Assembly: GCF_900156505.1 (NCBI RefSeq)
Contig: NZ_FTPR01000003.1
Coordinates: 251,477 to 315,476 of the forward strand
Origin: Yoonia rosea
GTDB taxonomy: Bacteria; Pseudomonadota; Alphaproteobacteria; Rhodobacterales; Rhodobacteraceae
DNA: 64,000 nucleotides
Direction: 5' to 3'
Position numbers and translations under genes: made by a program. A model generated the notes under the pieces. The model did no database searches. It was not told the origin of the DNA and saw nothing but the letters and a program-made list of their open reading frames with translations. Of this stretch, positions 8,533-16,837 are shown piece by piece (the stretch's first letter is position 1; every line of letters begins with the position of its first letter).

Positions 8533-9096
8533 CTAGCCGGTATCGCGCAGCTCAAGACTGGCAGCGCGCAAGTACACAAATTCGGTTGGTACATCAAAGT
8601 GATCGGAAACGGCCTGAGACCGGCCCTCAGACCAGAAAGTGAAGAAGGTGTCTTTGGGCATAAGGAAGGCTGCTCCGAACGCCCTTGCCTCTTCGCGCGC
8701 TTGATTTGAGGTTGGCTTATAGAGCGCTTGGATACCGCAACCCAGGTTCGCTTGCCGCGTTTTTTCGAGATGCAATGCCCAGTGACCAAGTGCCGTTGCG
8801 ACAATCACGCGGTCATCACGTTTACGACTTGGGCGTGGCAACCAGATAACGGGCTGTGCTTCCAGCGGGATTTCCAACATGATTTCATTGGGATAGTGCG
8901 AATATTCGATATCGACGCCAGCATTCGTACAAATTTCATCCAGCGATATACCACGTCGACAGCCCCATTCGTGCGCGCAGCCGTCAGCAAGCACTTCAAT
9001 TTCCAGAGGTGTCGGGCAGGCTGAAACTGGTTCAACATAGGGATAAGACGGATGTCTGGCAGGCATGCGAGCAACCTTTTCAACAAACTTGATCAC
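8533..9096 (-). CDS. ImmA/IrrE-like protein with degraded metallopeptidase motif
   Basis: A 187-residue protein with the C-terminal pattern of the ImmA/IrrE (COG2856) family: ATALGHWALH, then REEARAFGAAFLMPKD, matching the helix and LLMP segment that follow HExxH in active members. The HExxH position here reads TALGH, so the first His and the catalytic Glu are missing and the protein is probably not an active zinc peptidase. No xre-type repressor, integrase or toxin gene is adjacent, unlike most ImmA partners. It is convergent with rpe (13 bases apart) and divergent from the DUF4173 gene. It may act as a binding protein; the role is unknown. Confidence 0.65.
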   Translation of the reverse strand: MIKFVEKVARMPARHPSYPYVEPVSACPTPLEIEVLADGCAHEWGCRRGISLDEICTNAGVDIEYSHYPNEIMLEIPLEAQPVIWLPRPSRKRDDRVIVATALGHWALHLEKTRQANLGCGIQALYKPTSNQAREEARAFGAAFLMPKDTFFTFWSEGRSQAVSDHFDVPTEFVYLRAASLELRDTG

Positions 9097-9151
9097 GGTG
9101 CTAGCCGCAAAAGGTTACGATATGCACAACATTCGGCGCTTGACGTCCCCC

Positions 9152-9189
9152 TGCACAAAACCTGCACGTTTACCCCCGTTCCCTTGCAC
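9152..9189 (+). promoter_or_regulatory. Phased TGCAC direct repeats upstream of the CreBC-like operon
   Basis: TGCAC occurs at 9152-9156, 9163-9167 and 9185-9189, spaced 11 and 22 bases. The first pair reads TGCAC-N6-TGCAC, one base per half away from the E. coli CreB box TTCAC-N6-TTCAC. OmpR-type regulators bind such tandem repeats. The site is 47-84 bases before the ATG of the DUF4173 gene, whose operon encodes a CreB-like regulator. Autoregulation is inferred. Confidence 0.45.
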
Positions 9190-9235
9190 GGCGCACCCTT
9201 AGCCATGTCCCCAACAAGAGCAGAAAGGGACAGAT

Positions 9236-10672
9236 ATGGTTGTGCGCGGTGTACCGCATCGGATTGCGAAAGATGCATGGTGGTTGGATGATGCTGATCC
9301 ACCCAAGGGATTGCGGGCGGCCCCCGTATTGATTGCGGCCTTGTTCCTGACGGATGTGCTGCTTTGGGGGTATCGGCCCGGATTGGGCCTGGCGCTTTGG
9401 TTCTTTGCGATGGGCGGCGCGATTGCGTTGAGTGTGGCAAACAGGCTGGATTTTGCGCGCGCCTTGAAGGCCAGCCTGGTGCTGCTATTCGCGGTGCTTC
9501 CGTTGGTCGAAGTGGCGCAATTCGGCACCTTCATGGTGGCTTTGCTGGGGCTCTATACATTCGGCGTCATGATTACCGCGCAGCAGGGGGCCGGTGCCCC
9601 GCTTTGGCGTGCGATTGCGCGGCTTCCGGGCTATGGAATCGTGCAAACGGTCCGCGATACATTCGCCTTGCGTGTCTCTGTCCCATCCACAGGCAGCTTT
9701 CGTGGCCTGTTCTTCGATTGGGCCTTGCCTGTCGCCATTGGCGGCGTCTTCCTGATTTTGTTCTTTGCGGCTAATCCACTGCTGGACCAGTGGGTGCAGC
9801 GATTTGCCCATCTGGAGCCCAACTTTTTGCCACGATTAGAACGTGTGATTTTCTGGACCATCATGGCAATCGCGGTTTGGCCATTGCTGCGCCTAACGGT
9901 GATGATGCCCGCCCTAACCCAGGTTAAACCCAGCCGTCTGCGCGGTTTCCGGTCAGGTTTCCTAAACGAACGTTCAGTCAGCCGTGCGCTGGTTGTCTTC
10001 AACGTGATCTTTCTGATGCAGACGACGCTCGACCTTGGCTACCTTTGGGGTGGTGTGGCGCTGCCAGATGGGATGACCTACGCCGAATATGCGCATCGCG
10101 GGGCCTACCCATTACTCGCAACAGCCTTGCTCGCCGGTGTGTTTGCGCTGCTGGCACAGCCATACCTTGGCACGGGCTCGGGCGTGAGGCGGCTGCTTTA
10201 TCTTTGGATCGCGCAGAACGTTATCTTGGTGATCTCATCCATCCTGCGCCTTGACCTTTATGTGGATGTCTACGGGCTGACGCGCCTGCGCTTTGCCGCA
10301 TTCGTCTGGATGGTCGTTGTGGCCTTGGGGTTGGTTTTGATCATGATGCAGCTGGTCGGCCGGAAATCGGTTGGGTGGTTCTTGCAAAGGGCTTTTGGTT
10401 TGGGTTTGCTGGCCATTTACCTTTGCAATCTGGTGAATATTGACGGGTACATCGCGCGCCACAACCTGGCTGATGACCGCGACAATGACTACTACCTTTG
10501 CGGGTTAGGTGAAGGTGCGACCCCTGCCATCCGCGCCCACCAAGTTGCTGTAGGTTATGAGATTTGCGATCCCTATCGCGTTCAGCTCTCCCAGCGCAAG
10601 GATTGGCGCGAATGGGGCTACCGCAACGCGCGTCTGCACCGTAGTTTGGCCGTGATGGAGAGAGAGCAATGA
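9236..10672 (+). CDS. DUF4173/DUF4153 polytopic membrane protein
   Basis: A 478-residue integral membrane protein with about ten hydrophobic segments between residues 30 and 410 and a soluble C-terminal tail of about 70 residues. The loop sequence YAEYAHRGAYPL is the landmark of the DUF4173/DUF4153 family. It overlaps the following response regulator by four bases (ATGA), so the three genes form one operon. The arrangement recalls E. coli creBC with the membrane protein gene creD, although DUF4173 is not CreD; a sensing or envelope role is inferred only. Confidence 0.8.
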   Translation: MVVRGVPHRIAKDAWWLDDADPPKGLRAAPVLIAALFLTDVLLWGYRPGLGLALWFFAMGGAIALSVANRLDFARALKASLVLLFAVLPLVEVAQFGTFMVALLGLYTFGVMITAQQGAGAPLWRAIARLPGYGIVQTVRDTFALRVSVPSTGSFRGLFFDWALPVAIGGVFLILFFAANPLLDQWVQRFAHLEPNFLPRLERVIFWTIMAIAVWPLLRLTVMMPALTQVKPSRLRGFRSGFLNERSVSRALVVFNVIFLMQTTLDLGYLWGGVALPDGMTYAEYAHRGAYPLLATALLAGVFALLAQPYLGTGSGVRRLLYLWIAQNVILVISSILRLDLYVDVYGLTRLRFAAFVWMVVVALGLVLIMMQLVGRKSVGWFLQRAFGLGLLAIYLCNLVNIDGYIARHNLADDRDNDYYLCGLGEGATPAIRAHQVAVGYEICDPYRVQLSQRKDWREWGYRNARLHRSLAVMEREQ

Positions 10673-11349
10673 TCCTTGTGGCCGATGATGATACCCAAAT
10701 CCGCGATGTCGTGCGGATTGCCCTGACCCAAGCGGGCTTTGGCGTGGCTGAGGCGCCAGATGGTCGGGCAGCGCTTGAAAAGGCCGAGAGCCTGCGCCCC
10801 GATCTGATTATACTTGATATCGGAATGCCTGAGATGGACGGGCTGGAAGTGTGCCGCACGTTGCGCAGGACGTCTGAGGTGCCGATCCTGTTTCTGACCG
10901 CACATGCAGATGAGATCGACCGCGTTGTCGGGCTTGAACTGGGGGCGGATGATTATGTTGCTAAGCCGTTTTCGCCCCGTGAACTGGTCGCGCGGGTACG
11001 CGCGATCCTCAAGCGCACGCAGGGCGAGGTTGTCGCGCAAACCGTTTTGCGGCGCGGTATCCTGAGTGTCGATCCCGCGCGGCATTTGTGCCATGTGGGC
11101 GATGATACGGTTCTGCTGACTGCGCGGGAAATGGACCTGTTGGAACGTTTGATTGCACGTCCTGATCATGTGATGTCGCGGCCACAACTGGTCGATGCGA
11201 TCTACGGCACCAACGTGCATGTCAGCGATCGGACGATGGACAGCCATTTGCGTAATCTGCGCAGCAAATTGGGGCAGGCCGGTTGCCCTGATGCAATCGA
11301 GACCGTGCATGGCGTTGGCATCAGGATGGGTGCATGCCGCGGCGCGTGA
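10669..11349 (+). CDS. OmpR-family response regulator (CreB-like)
   Basis: A 226-residue two-domain regulator. The receiver domain (residues 1-115) has the acidic pocket DDD at 6-8, the phosphoacceptor Asp50 (LIILDIGMPEMDG) and the conserved Lys in ADDYVAKPF. The C-terminal winged helix (about 130-222) ends with the typical TVHGVGIRMG hairpin. It overlaps both the DUF4173 gene (ATGA) and the histidine kinase gene downstream, so it is the cognate partner of that kinase. Its likely target is the repeat cluster before its own operon. Confidence 0.92.
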   Translation: MILVADDDTQIRDVVRIALTQAGFGVAEAPDGRAALEKAESLRPDLIILDIGMPEMDGLEVCRTLRRTSEVPILFLTAHADEIDRVVGLELGADDYVAKPFSPRELVARVRAILKRTQGEVVAQTVLRRGILSVDPARHLCHVGDDTVLLTAREMDLLERLIARPDHVMSRPQLVDAIYGTNVHVSDRTMDSHLRNLRSKLGQAGCPDAIETVHGVGIRMGACRGA

Positions 11350-12266
11350 TCCGCAAATGGCGGCCTCCGTTGGCCTTTGTGCTGGGGGGGACGTTGGCGG
11401 CGGTGTTCTGTCTGCCGCTGATCGGGATCGGCTATTTCCGTGTTGCGGGTGGTATTCTTGGCTGGGGTGAGACCTCATGGATGATCGGCTTGATGGCCTT
11501 TGTTGCGACGGCGATCCTTGGGGTGCTGCTGTGGCGGTTGGTTTTGCAGCCGGTGCGCGCCCTGACGGCCTATGCCCGCAATGAGGGTGCCAGTGATGCC
11601 CCCACGCATTTCGGCACGCCGGAGTTTTCGCAACTGGGCGAGGCTGTGCTTGAAATGACCGCGGCGTTGCGTGGCCGCGAGGCTGTTTTGCGTAGTTATG
11701 CGGATCACGTGACCCACGAACTCAAATCCCCGCTGACGGTTATTCAGGGCGCTGCCGAACTGCTGGAAGACCCTGATCTGGACCATGCTGATCGCGCGCA
11801 ACTGCTGCGTGGTATTCGCGACAATACCGCGCGTATGGAGGCGCTGCTTGATGGTCAGCGCGCGCTGGCGCAGGCGCAAGATGTGATTGCGCCGGGGGAA
11901 TGTCTTTTGAGCGATGTGGTCAAAGACATTTTACCGGCAGTCGTGTTGACCGACGGGTTGGTGCCCCTGCCAAGGGACGTCATGGATGTGGTCGCCACGC
12001 ATCTGGTCGGGAATGCTTTGGCGCACGGGGCCAAGACGATCAGCTTTGACCATCAAGGTACGCATCTTTTAGTGCAGGACGATGGCGCGGGGATCAGTCC
12101 AGGTAACCGCGACCGTATTTTTGATCCGTTCTTTACCACAAGGCGGGACGCAGGCGGCACGGGCATGGGCCTGCCGATTGTGCGACAGATGCTTGAGGCG
12201 CAGGGGGCCAGCATCCGGCTGCTTGATGCGCCGGGTGCGGTGTTTCAGATCAGCTTTGACCGGTAG
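11334..12266 (+). CDS. Sensor histidine kinase
   Basis: A 310-residue kinase with two N-terminal membrane helices (about residues 10-32 and 45-68) and only a short periplasmic loop, a HAMP-like linker, an H-box with His128 (HVTHELKSPLTVIQG) and an ATPase domain with N-box HLVGNALAHG and G-boxes DDGAGIS and GTGMGLPIV. The very small sensor loop means the signal is probably sensed in the membrane or through the neighbouring DUF4173 protein. It overlaps the response regulator gene by 16 bases. It is shorter than E. coli CreC (474 residues). Confidence 0.9.
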   Translation: MPRRVIRKWRPPLAFVLGGTLAAVFCLPLIGIGYFRVAGGILGWGETSWMIGLMAFVATAILGVLLWRLVLQPVRALTAYARNEGASDAPTHFGTPEFSQLGEAVLEMTAALRGREAVLRSYADHVTHELKSPLTVIQGAAELLEDPDLDHADRAQLLRGIRDNTARMEALLDGQRALAQAQDVIAPGECLLSDVVKDILPAVVLTDGLVPLPRDVMDVVATHLVGNALAHGAKTISFDHQGTHLLVQDDGAGISPGNRDRIFDPFFTTRRDAGGTGMGLPIVRQMLEAQGASIRLLDAPGAVFQISFDR

Positions 12267-12268
12267 AA

Positions 12269-12287
12269 AAGGCGCCAAACGCGCCTT
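12269..12287 (-). terminator. Terminator at the end of the bhc operon, overlapping the bhcD stop codon
   Basis: Arms AAGGCGC and GCGCCTT around a five-base loop, followed on the minus strand by TTTTC. The stem includes bases of the bhcD stop codon. It also lies three bases after the kinase stop on the other strand, so it may end both transcripts. Confidence 0.6.
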
Positions 12288-13251
12288 AGAAATCGACGAT
12301 TGTTGCAACGCCTTTTTCAACCGCCAAGTCAACGATTGAGGATGCAACGGCCAAATCCTGAAGGCCCACGCCGGTGCCATCGAACAGCGTGATTTCATCT
12401 GCGCTCGTACGGCCTGGGTGGGTGCCGTTGATCACAGCGCCAAGTTCATGCACATCGCTTTGTTCGATCAGACCGCTGGCGATGGCATGTTGCGCCTCAC
12501 CGATGCTGATGGATTGCGCGACCTCGTCGGTAAAGACGGTGGCGCGGGCCAGAAGGCTTGCCTCGACCTCTTGTTTGCCTTTGGTGTCGGTGCCCATGCA
12601 GGCGATATGCGTGCCGGGTGCGATGTGATCGGCCATGATTGTGGGCGCAAATGTCGAAGTGATTGAAATCACCACATCGGCTTCGGCCAGACCCTCGAGC
12701 GGCACTGCCTCAAACGGCAGACCGGCTTCATTGGCGACCCTTTCGATATTGGGCAGCATCTCGGGGTGGTAGTTCCAGCCGATGACTTTCTCAAAATCGC
12801 GCTGTTCGAGTGCCGCGCGCAGTTGGAACGTGGCCTGATGCCCCGCACCGACCATGCCCATCACTTTTGCATCCTTGCGGGCCAGATGCTTGATCGAGAC
12901 AGAAGAGGCTGCCGCGGTGCGGAGCGCAGTCAGAAGGTTCCCGCCGACCATCGCCTTTACCTTGCCGGTATCAGGATCAAACAGAAAGACGGTGGACTGG
13001 TGATTGATCTCGCCGTGCTTTTCAAGGTTGTTCGGCCAATAGCCGCCCGCCTTTAGGCCAAGCGCCATGCCTGCTTTATCGAAACCGCCTTTAAAGCCGT
13101 AAAGCGCATCTTCATAGCCAATCGCTTCGCGGATCACGGGAAAGTTGTAGGCGCTGCCTTTGGACATCGAGGCAAAGACTTTTTCGACAGCCTCAAATGC
13201 ATCGGCACGGGTCAGCAGCCCCGCGATTTCTTTTTCAGGTACGATAATCAT
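12286..13251 (-). CDS. bhcD: Iminosuccinate reductase (beta-hydroxyaspartate cycle)
   Basis: Reduces iminosuccinate to L-aspartate with NADH, closing the beta-hydroxyaspartate cycle. The 321-residue protein belongs to the ornithine cyclodeaminase/mu-crystallin family; the dinucleotide fold is seen as MGMVGAGHQATFQLRA near residue 125. I start at MIIVPEKEIAGLL because the 10 residues ahead in the open frame are basic and atypical. Assignment rests on position: it is the fourth gene of an operon with bhcA, bhcB and bhcC, in the order known from Paracoccus. A lone homologue would only be called ornithine cyclodeaminase-like. Confidence 0.9.
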   Translation of the reverse strand: MIIVPEKEIAGLLTRADAFEAVEKVFASMSKGSAYNFPVIREAIGYEDALYGFKGGFDKAGMALGLKAGGYWPNNLEKHGEINHQSTVFLFDPDTGKVKAMVGGNLLTALRTAAASSVSIKHLARKDAKVMGMVGAGHQATFQLRAALEQRDFEKVIGWNYHPEMLPNIERVANEAGLPFEAVPLEGLAEADVVISITSTFAPTIMADHIAPGTHIACMGTDTKGKQEVEASLLARATVFTDEVAQSISIGEAQHAIASGLIEQSDVHELGAVINGTHPGRTSADEITLFDGTGVGLQDLAVASSIVDLAVEKGVATIVDF

Positions 13252-13275
13252 GGTCTTGGTCTTTCTTTTCCGGCC

Positions 13276-13312
13276 GCTCATCCAGCTCGTCCGAGCTGTT
13301 TTCGCGATGAGC
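13276..13312 (-). promoter_or_regulatory. Nested intercistronic hairpin between bhcC and bhcD
   Basis: Outer arms GCTCATC (13276-13282) and GATGAGC (13306-13312) enclose inner arms CAGCTC (13283-13288) and GAGCTG (13293-13298) with loop GTCC, in an 84-base gap. There is no U-run, so it could protect or process the mRNA and set the amount of bhcD relative to bhcABC. Function is inferred. Confidence 0.5.
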
Positions 13313-13335
13313 GACCGTTAGGGAGGGAAGAGTGC

Positions 13336-14499
13336 TTAGTAGGCTTTGCCGCGTGCGGACACAGGCCACAGCGTTTCTACTTTGCCGTTGCGCACACCGA
13401 CGTACCAGTCATGCACGTTGCAGGTCGGATCACAGTGGCCCGGCACCAGCTTGAGCTTGTCGTTCACCTTCAAAACGCCGTCAGGATCGGCAACCACACC
13501 ATGTTCGTCTGAACATTTGACGTATTGCACGTCCGTGCGGCCAAAGATCGTAGGCAAGCCACTATCCACCGACTGCGCCTTCAGGCCCGCATCCACGATA
13601 GCTTTGTCGGCTTTCGCGTGGCTCATCACCGAGGTCAGGATGAACAGCGCGTTTTCCCATTCGCCCTGGTCAATGCGCTTGCCGTCCTTGTCGAGGATGC
13701 GGCCATAGTCCGCGTCCATGAAAGCGTAAGATCCGCATTGTAATTCGTTGAACACACCAGAGGCGCTCTCGAAGTAGTAAGAGCCTGTGCCGCCGCCGCC
13801 GACGATGTCACTCTCAATGCCTTCGGCCTTCAGCATTTCCAACGTTTCGCGCACCTGATCAATCGCGATCTGGGTTTTGCCCTGACGCTCCTCGTAGGAA
13901 TCAAGGTGCTGCATTGCGCCCTGATAGGCCTGAATGCCTGCGTATTTCAGGCCCGGTGCCGCGTCGATCGCCTTGGCCAGATCAACAACAGGCTGGCCGT
14001 ATTGCACGCCACAGCGGCCCGCGCCTACGTCGATTTCAACGAGGCATTCGATCTGTGTGCCGTGCTTCATCGCTGCGGCAGAGAGGTCCGCCACGTTGTC
14101 GATGTCATCCACGCAGCAGATCGTGCGCGCACCTAGTTTCGGCATACGTGCAAGGCGGTCGATCTTTTCAGGTTGTCGCACCTGGTTGGACACCAGCACG
14201 TCCTTGATCCCGCCGCGTGCGAACACTTCTGCCTCTGACACCTTCTGACAGCATACGCCGACAGACCCGCCGAGGCGTTCCTGCAGCAGCGCCACATCAA
14301 CGGATTTATGCATCTTGCCATGCACGCGGTGGCGCATACCGTGCGATTTTGCAAAATCACCCATCTTTTTGATGTTGCGCTCCAACGCATCCAGATCAAG
14401 AACAAGGCAAGGCGTCTGGATATTGGCCTCGTCCATGCCGGGCAGGGCGGGGACGTCGTAGCCGACCTCTAGGTTCTTCAGGTTGCTCATATCGTTCAT
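13336..14499 (-). CDS. bhcC: Erythro-beta-hydroxyaspartate aldolase
   Basis: Joins glycine and glyoxylate to form erythro-beta-hydroxyaspartate. The 387-residue PLP enzyme is of the D-threonine aldolase/DSD fold (alanine-racemase-like barrel): the PLP lysine is Lys62 in RVHGKMHKS, matching the KTHK motif of D-threonine aldolases, and the C-terminal PGHCDPTCN carries the metal-ligand His and Cys/Asp. It lies 13 bases after bhcB on the same strand. The function is established for the Paracoccus enzyme; here it is assigned by family plus the complete operon. Confidence 0.93.
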   Translation of the reverse strand: MNDMSNLKNLEVGYDVPALPGMDEANIQTPCLVLDLDALERNIKKMGDFAKSHGMRHRVHGKMHKSVDVALLQERLGGSVGVCCQKVSEAEVFARGGIKDVLVSNQVRQPEKIDRLARMPKLGARTICCVDDIDNVADLSAAAMKHGTQIECLVEIDVGAGRCGVQYGQPVVDLAKAIDAAPGLKYAGIQAYQGAMQHLDSYEERQGKTQIAIDQVRETLEMLKAEGIESDIVGGGGTGSYYFESASGVFNELQCGSYAFMDADYGRILDKDGKRIDQGEWENALFILTSVMSHAKADKAIVDAGLKAQSVDSGLPTIFGRTDVQYVKCSDEHGVVADPDGVLKVNDKLKLVPGHCDPTCNVHDWYVGVRNGKVETLWPVSARGKAY

Positions 14500-14512
14500 G
14501 GGTCTTCTCCCT

Positions 14513-15484
14513 TTAACCTTGCATCCAAGGCAGTTTATCGAGGTCGACGTTGCCGCCGGTGATGATCACACCGACACGCTTGCCGGCGAACTTGTCTTTG
14601 TTCTTCAGGATCGTCGCGAGCGGGACAGCGCAGCTGGCCTCCATCACGATCCGCAGATGTTTCCACGTGATCTTCATCGCGTCGATGATCTCTTCCTCTG
14701 ACGCGGTGTAAATATCGGTCACGTAGTTGGACACGAAATGCCATGTCCGTTCTTTCAGCGGGACAAGCAGGCCGTCGGCGATGGTTTTTGGCGCATCATC
14801 GGCGATGATATGGCCTGCCTTGAAGCTCCGATAGGCATCATCCGCCTGTTCTGGTTCTGATGCGATGATCTGCACCTCAGGCGCGAGTGTGGACAATGTC
14901 AGGCAGGTGCCCGAGATCATCCCGCCGCCACCAATGGGTGCGACCATCATTTCGAGTCCGTCCACCTGCTCCATGAATTCCTTGGAACACGTGCCCTGTC
15001 CTGCAATAACGCGTGGATCGTTGTAAGGGTGGACGAAATCGCCCCCTGTTTCGGCCTGCACACGGGCAAAGGTTTCTTCGCGCGATGTGGTCGACGGATC
15101 ACATTCGGTGATCACCCCGCCATAGCGGCGCACAGTGTCTTTCTTGGCCTGCGGGGCCGTGCGCGGCATGACCACGTTGCAGGGAATGCCCCGGCGCATC
15201 GCGGCATAGCTGAGGCAGGATGCATGGTTACCCGAAGAGTGGGTGGCGACACCGTTCTTCGCCTGCTCATCCGTCAGGCCAAAGACGGCATTTGCCGCAC
15301 CGCGTACCTTGAAGGCCCCCGGTTCCTGAAAGTTCTCGCATTTGAAAAACAGTTGCGCGCCGGTCAGTTCATTGAGGTAGTCCGAGGTGCGAATAGGGGT
15401 CCGGTTGATATGCGGCTTGATGCGCTCATGCGCATCGAGCATGTCCTGATAGGTCGGAATATACATGTCTGTGTGATCTTTCAT
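14513..15484 (-). CDS. bhcB: Erythro-beta-hydroxyaspartate dehydratase
   Basis: Removes water from erythro-beta-hydroxyaspartate to give iminosuccinate. The 323-residue PLP enzyme is of the serine racemase/threonine dehydratase fold type II: PLP lysine Lys59 in GAFKVRGAANA, SSGNHASCL substrate loop and glycine-rich phosphate loop PIGGGGMISG. The ATG shares one base with the bhcA TAA, so translation is coupled. The length, without a C-terminal ACT domain, fits catabolic dehydratases. Its position in bhcABCD makes the specific assignment strong. Confidence 0.93.
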   Translation of the reverse strand: MKDHTDMYIPTYQDMLDAHERIKPHINRTPIRTSDYLNELTGAQLFFKCENFQEPGAFKVRGAANAVFGLTDEQAKNGVATHSSGNHASCLSYAAMRRGIPCNVVMPRTAPQAKKDTVRRYGGVITECDPSTTSREETFARVQAETGGDFVHPYNDPRVIAGQGTCSKEFMEQVDGLEMMVAPIGGGGMISGTCLTLSTLAPEVQIIASEPEQADDAYRSFKAGHIIADDAPKTIADGLLVPLKERTWHFVSNYVTDIYTASEEEIIDAMKITWKHLRIVMEASCAVPLATILKNKDKFAGKRVGVIITGGNVDLDKLPWMQG

Positions 15485-16674
15485 TACGCTGCATCCCGCA
15501 TTTTCAGGCCTGTGGACCCGCGATAGTATTCCTGTGCCGCCGCCACACCAGAGCCGAGTTGGATATCAAGACCAAGGTCGACCATGCACATCTCGGCCGT
15601 GGCAATGCCGGACAGCGCCATGACATCTGTCATGCTGCCAAGGTGGCCGATGCGGAAGACTTTGCCAGCCACTTCACCAAGCCCGACACCGAATGCGACG
15701 CCATATTTTTCGGCGGCAAGGGTGACGATATCGGTCGCGTTGAAACCGTCAGGTGTTTTAACAGCACTCACCGTGTCGGAATAGAGGTCCGGGGTTTCAG
15801 CGCAAAGCTCCAGCCCCCAGGCATCCACGGCGGCACGTACACCAGATGCAATCCGGTTGTGACGCGTAAAGACGTTTTCGAGGCCTTCTTTGAGCAACAT
15901 TTCAGTCGCAAGAAGCAAACCGTTCATCAGGCCAACCGCAGGGGTGTAGGGGTAAGCATTCGCCGCATAGCCCTTGGTCATATCGGCGATGTCAAAGAAG
16001 GTGCGCGGTAGCTTGGCTGTCTTGCTGGCCGCCAACGCCTTTTGGCTGAAGCCAACAATTGCCAGACCCGCAGGCAGCATAAAGCCTTTCTGCGAACCCG
16101 TCACGGCAACATCAACGCCCCATTCATCAAAGCGGAAATCCATAGACCCGATCGAGCTGACGCCATCCACAAAAAGCATCGCTGGGTGACCTGCGGCATC
16201 CAGCGCTTTGCGGACGGCAGCGATGTCTGATTTCACGCCGGTTGCGGTCTCGTTGTGTGTCGCCAGCACTACTTTGATCTTATGCGCGGTATCCGCTTTC
16301 AGGATTTCTGCGTAACGGTCCGCAGGAATACCTTGGCCCCATGGGGTCTCAACGATCTGCATATCCAGCCCATGACGCTGGCACATGTCAATCCAGCGGT
16401 GGCTGAACATCCCGTTGCGCGCCGCCAGAACCGTATCGCCGGGAGACAGGGTATTTGTGAGTGCTGTCTCCCAGCCGCCGGTACCGGTAGACGGAAAGAT
16501 AAAGACTTCAGCCGTGTCGGACTTGAGGATCTTTTGTACGCCCGCACGCGCCGGGTGCAGGATTTGCCCGAAAAGCGGTGACCGGTGGTCAATCGTCGGC
16601 ATGTCGCAGGCCTTGCGAATAGCCTCGGGCATATTCGTCGGGCCGGGAATAAATACGGGGTTCTGAAAGCTCAT
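15484..16674 (-). CDS. bhcA: Aspartate-glyoxylate aminotransferase
   Basis: Transfers the amino group of L-aspartate to glyoxylate, giving glycine and oxaloacetate, the net product of the cycle. The 396-residue class V aminotransferase has PLP lysine Lys196 in TGSQKGFMLP, the DGVSS aspartate motif and the N-terminal PGPTNMPE. The open frame begins at 16689, but GGAGG eight bases before the ATG at 16674 sets the start and gives the family length. It is the first gene of bhcABCD, divergent from bhcR. Confidence 0.93.
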   Translation of the reverse strand: MSFQNPVFIPGPTNMPEAIRKACDMPTIDHRSPLFGQILHPARAGVQKILKSDTAEVFIFPSTGTGGWETALTNTLSPGDTVLAARNGMFSHRWIDMCQRHGLDMQIVETPWGQGIPADRYAEILKADTAHKIKVVLATHNETATGVKSDIAAVRKALDAAGHPAMLFVDGVSSIGSMDFRFDEWGVDVAVTGSQKGFMLPAGLAIVGFSQKALAASKTAKLPRTFFDIADMTKGYAANAYPYTPAVGLMNGLLLATEMLLKEGLENVFTRHNRIASGVRAAVDAWGLELCAETPDLYSDTVSAVKTPDGFNATDIVTLAAEKYGVAFGVGLGEVAGKVFRIGHLGSMTDVMALSGIATAEMCMVDLGLDIQLGSGVAAAQEYYRGSTGLKMRDAA

Positions 16675-16736
16675 CGTCCAATCCTCCATTGGGTTGAGCG
16701 TGTTTTGCCAGAACAGACCCTGTCTGCATATTTTTT

Positions 16737-16751
16737 TGAAATTATTTTTCA
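16737..16751. promoter_or_regulatory. Candidate BhcR operator 1
   Basis: Inverted repeat TGAAA-N5-TTTCA (15 bases), 63 bases upstream of the bhcA start, in an AT-rich divergent promoter region. The 15-base dyad is typical of IclR-family operators. It shares its arms with the two sites at 16798-16822. Confidence 0.55.
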
Positions 16752-16797
16752 GAAAGTGACTACATGAGAAAAATGTTTGTTGTCAGTGCTTTGTATT

Positions 16798-16822
16798 TTT
16801 CATAATGTGAAATGTAATTTCA
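16798..16822. promoter_or_regulatory. Candidate BhcR operators 2 and 3 (overlapping)
   Basis: TTTCA-N5-TGAAA at 16798-16812 overlaps TGAAAT-GTA-ATTTCA at 16808-16822, the latter a perfect six-base-arm dyad centred 71 bases from operator 1. They end 15 bases before the bhcR ATG, where a bound regulator would block or control its own promoter. Confidence 0.6.
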
Positions 16823-16837
16823 GATACGAGAAAAATC

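Noticed and set aside
8533..9096. Toxin-antitoxin or prophage module around the ImmA-like gene
   Set aside because: Neighbours are rpe and a DUF4173 operon; no repressor, integrase, toxin or attachment site was found.
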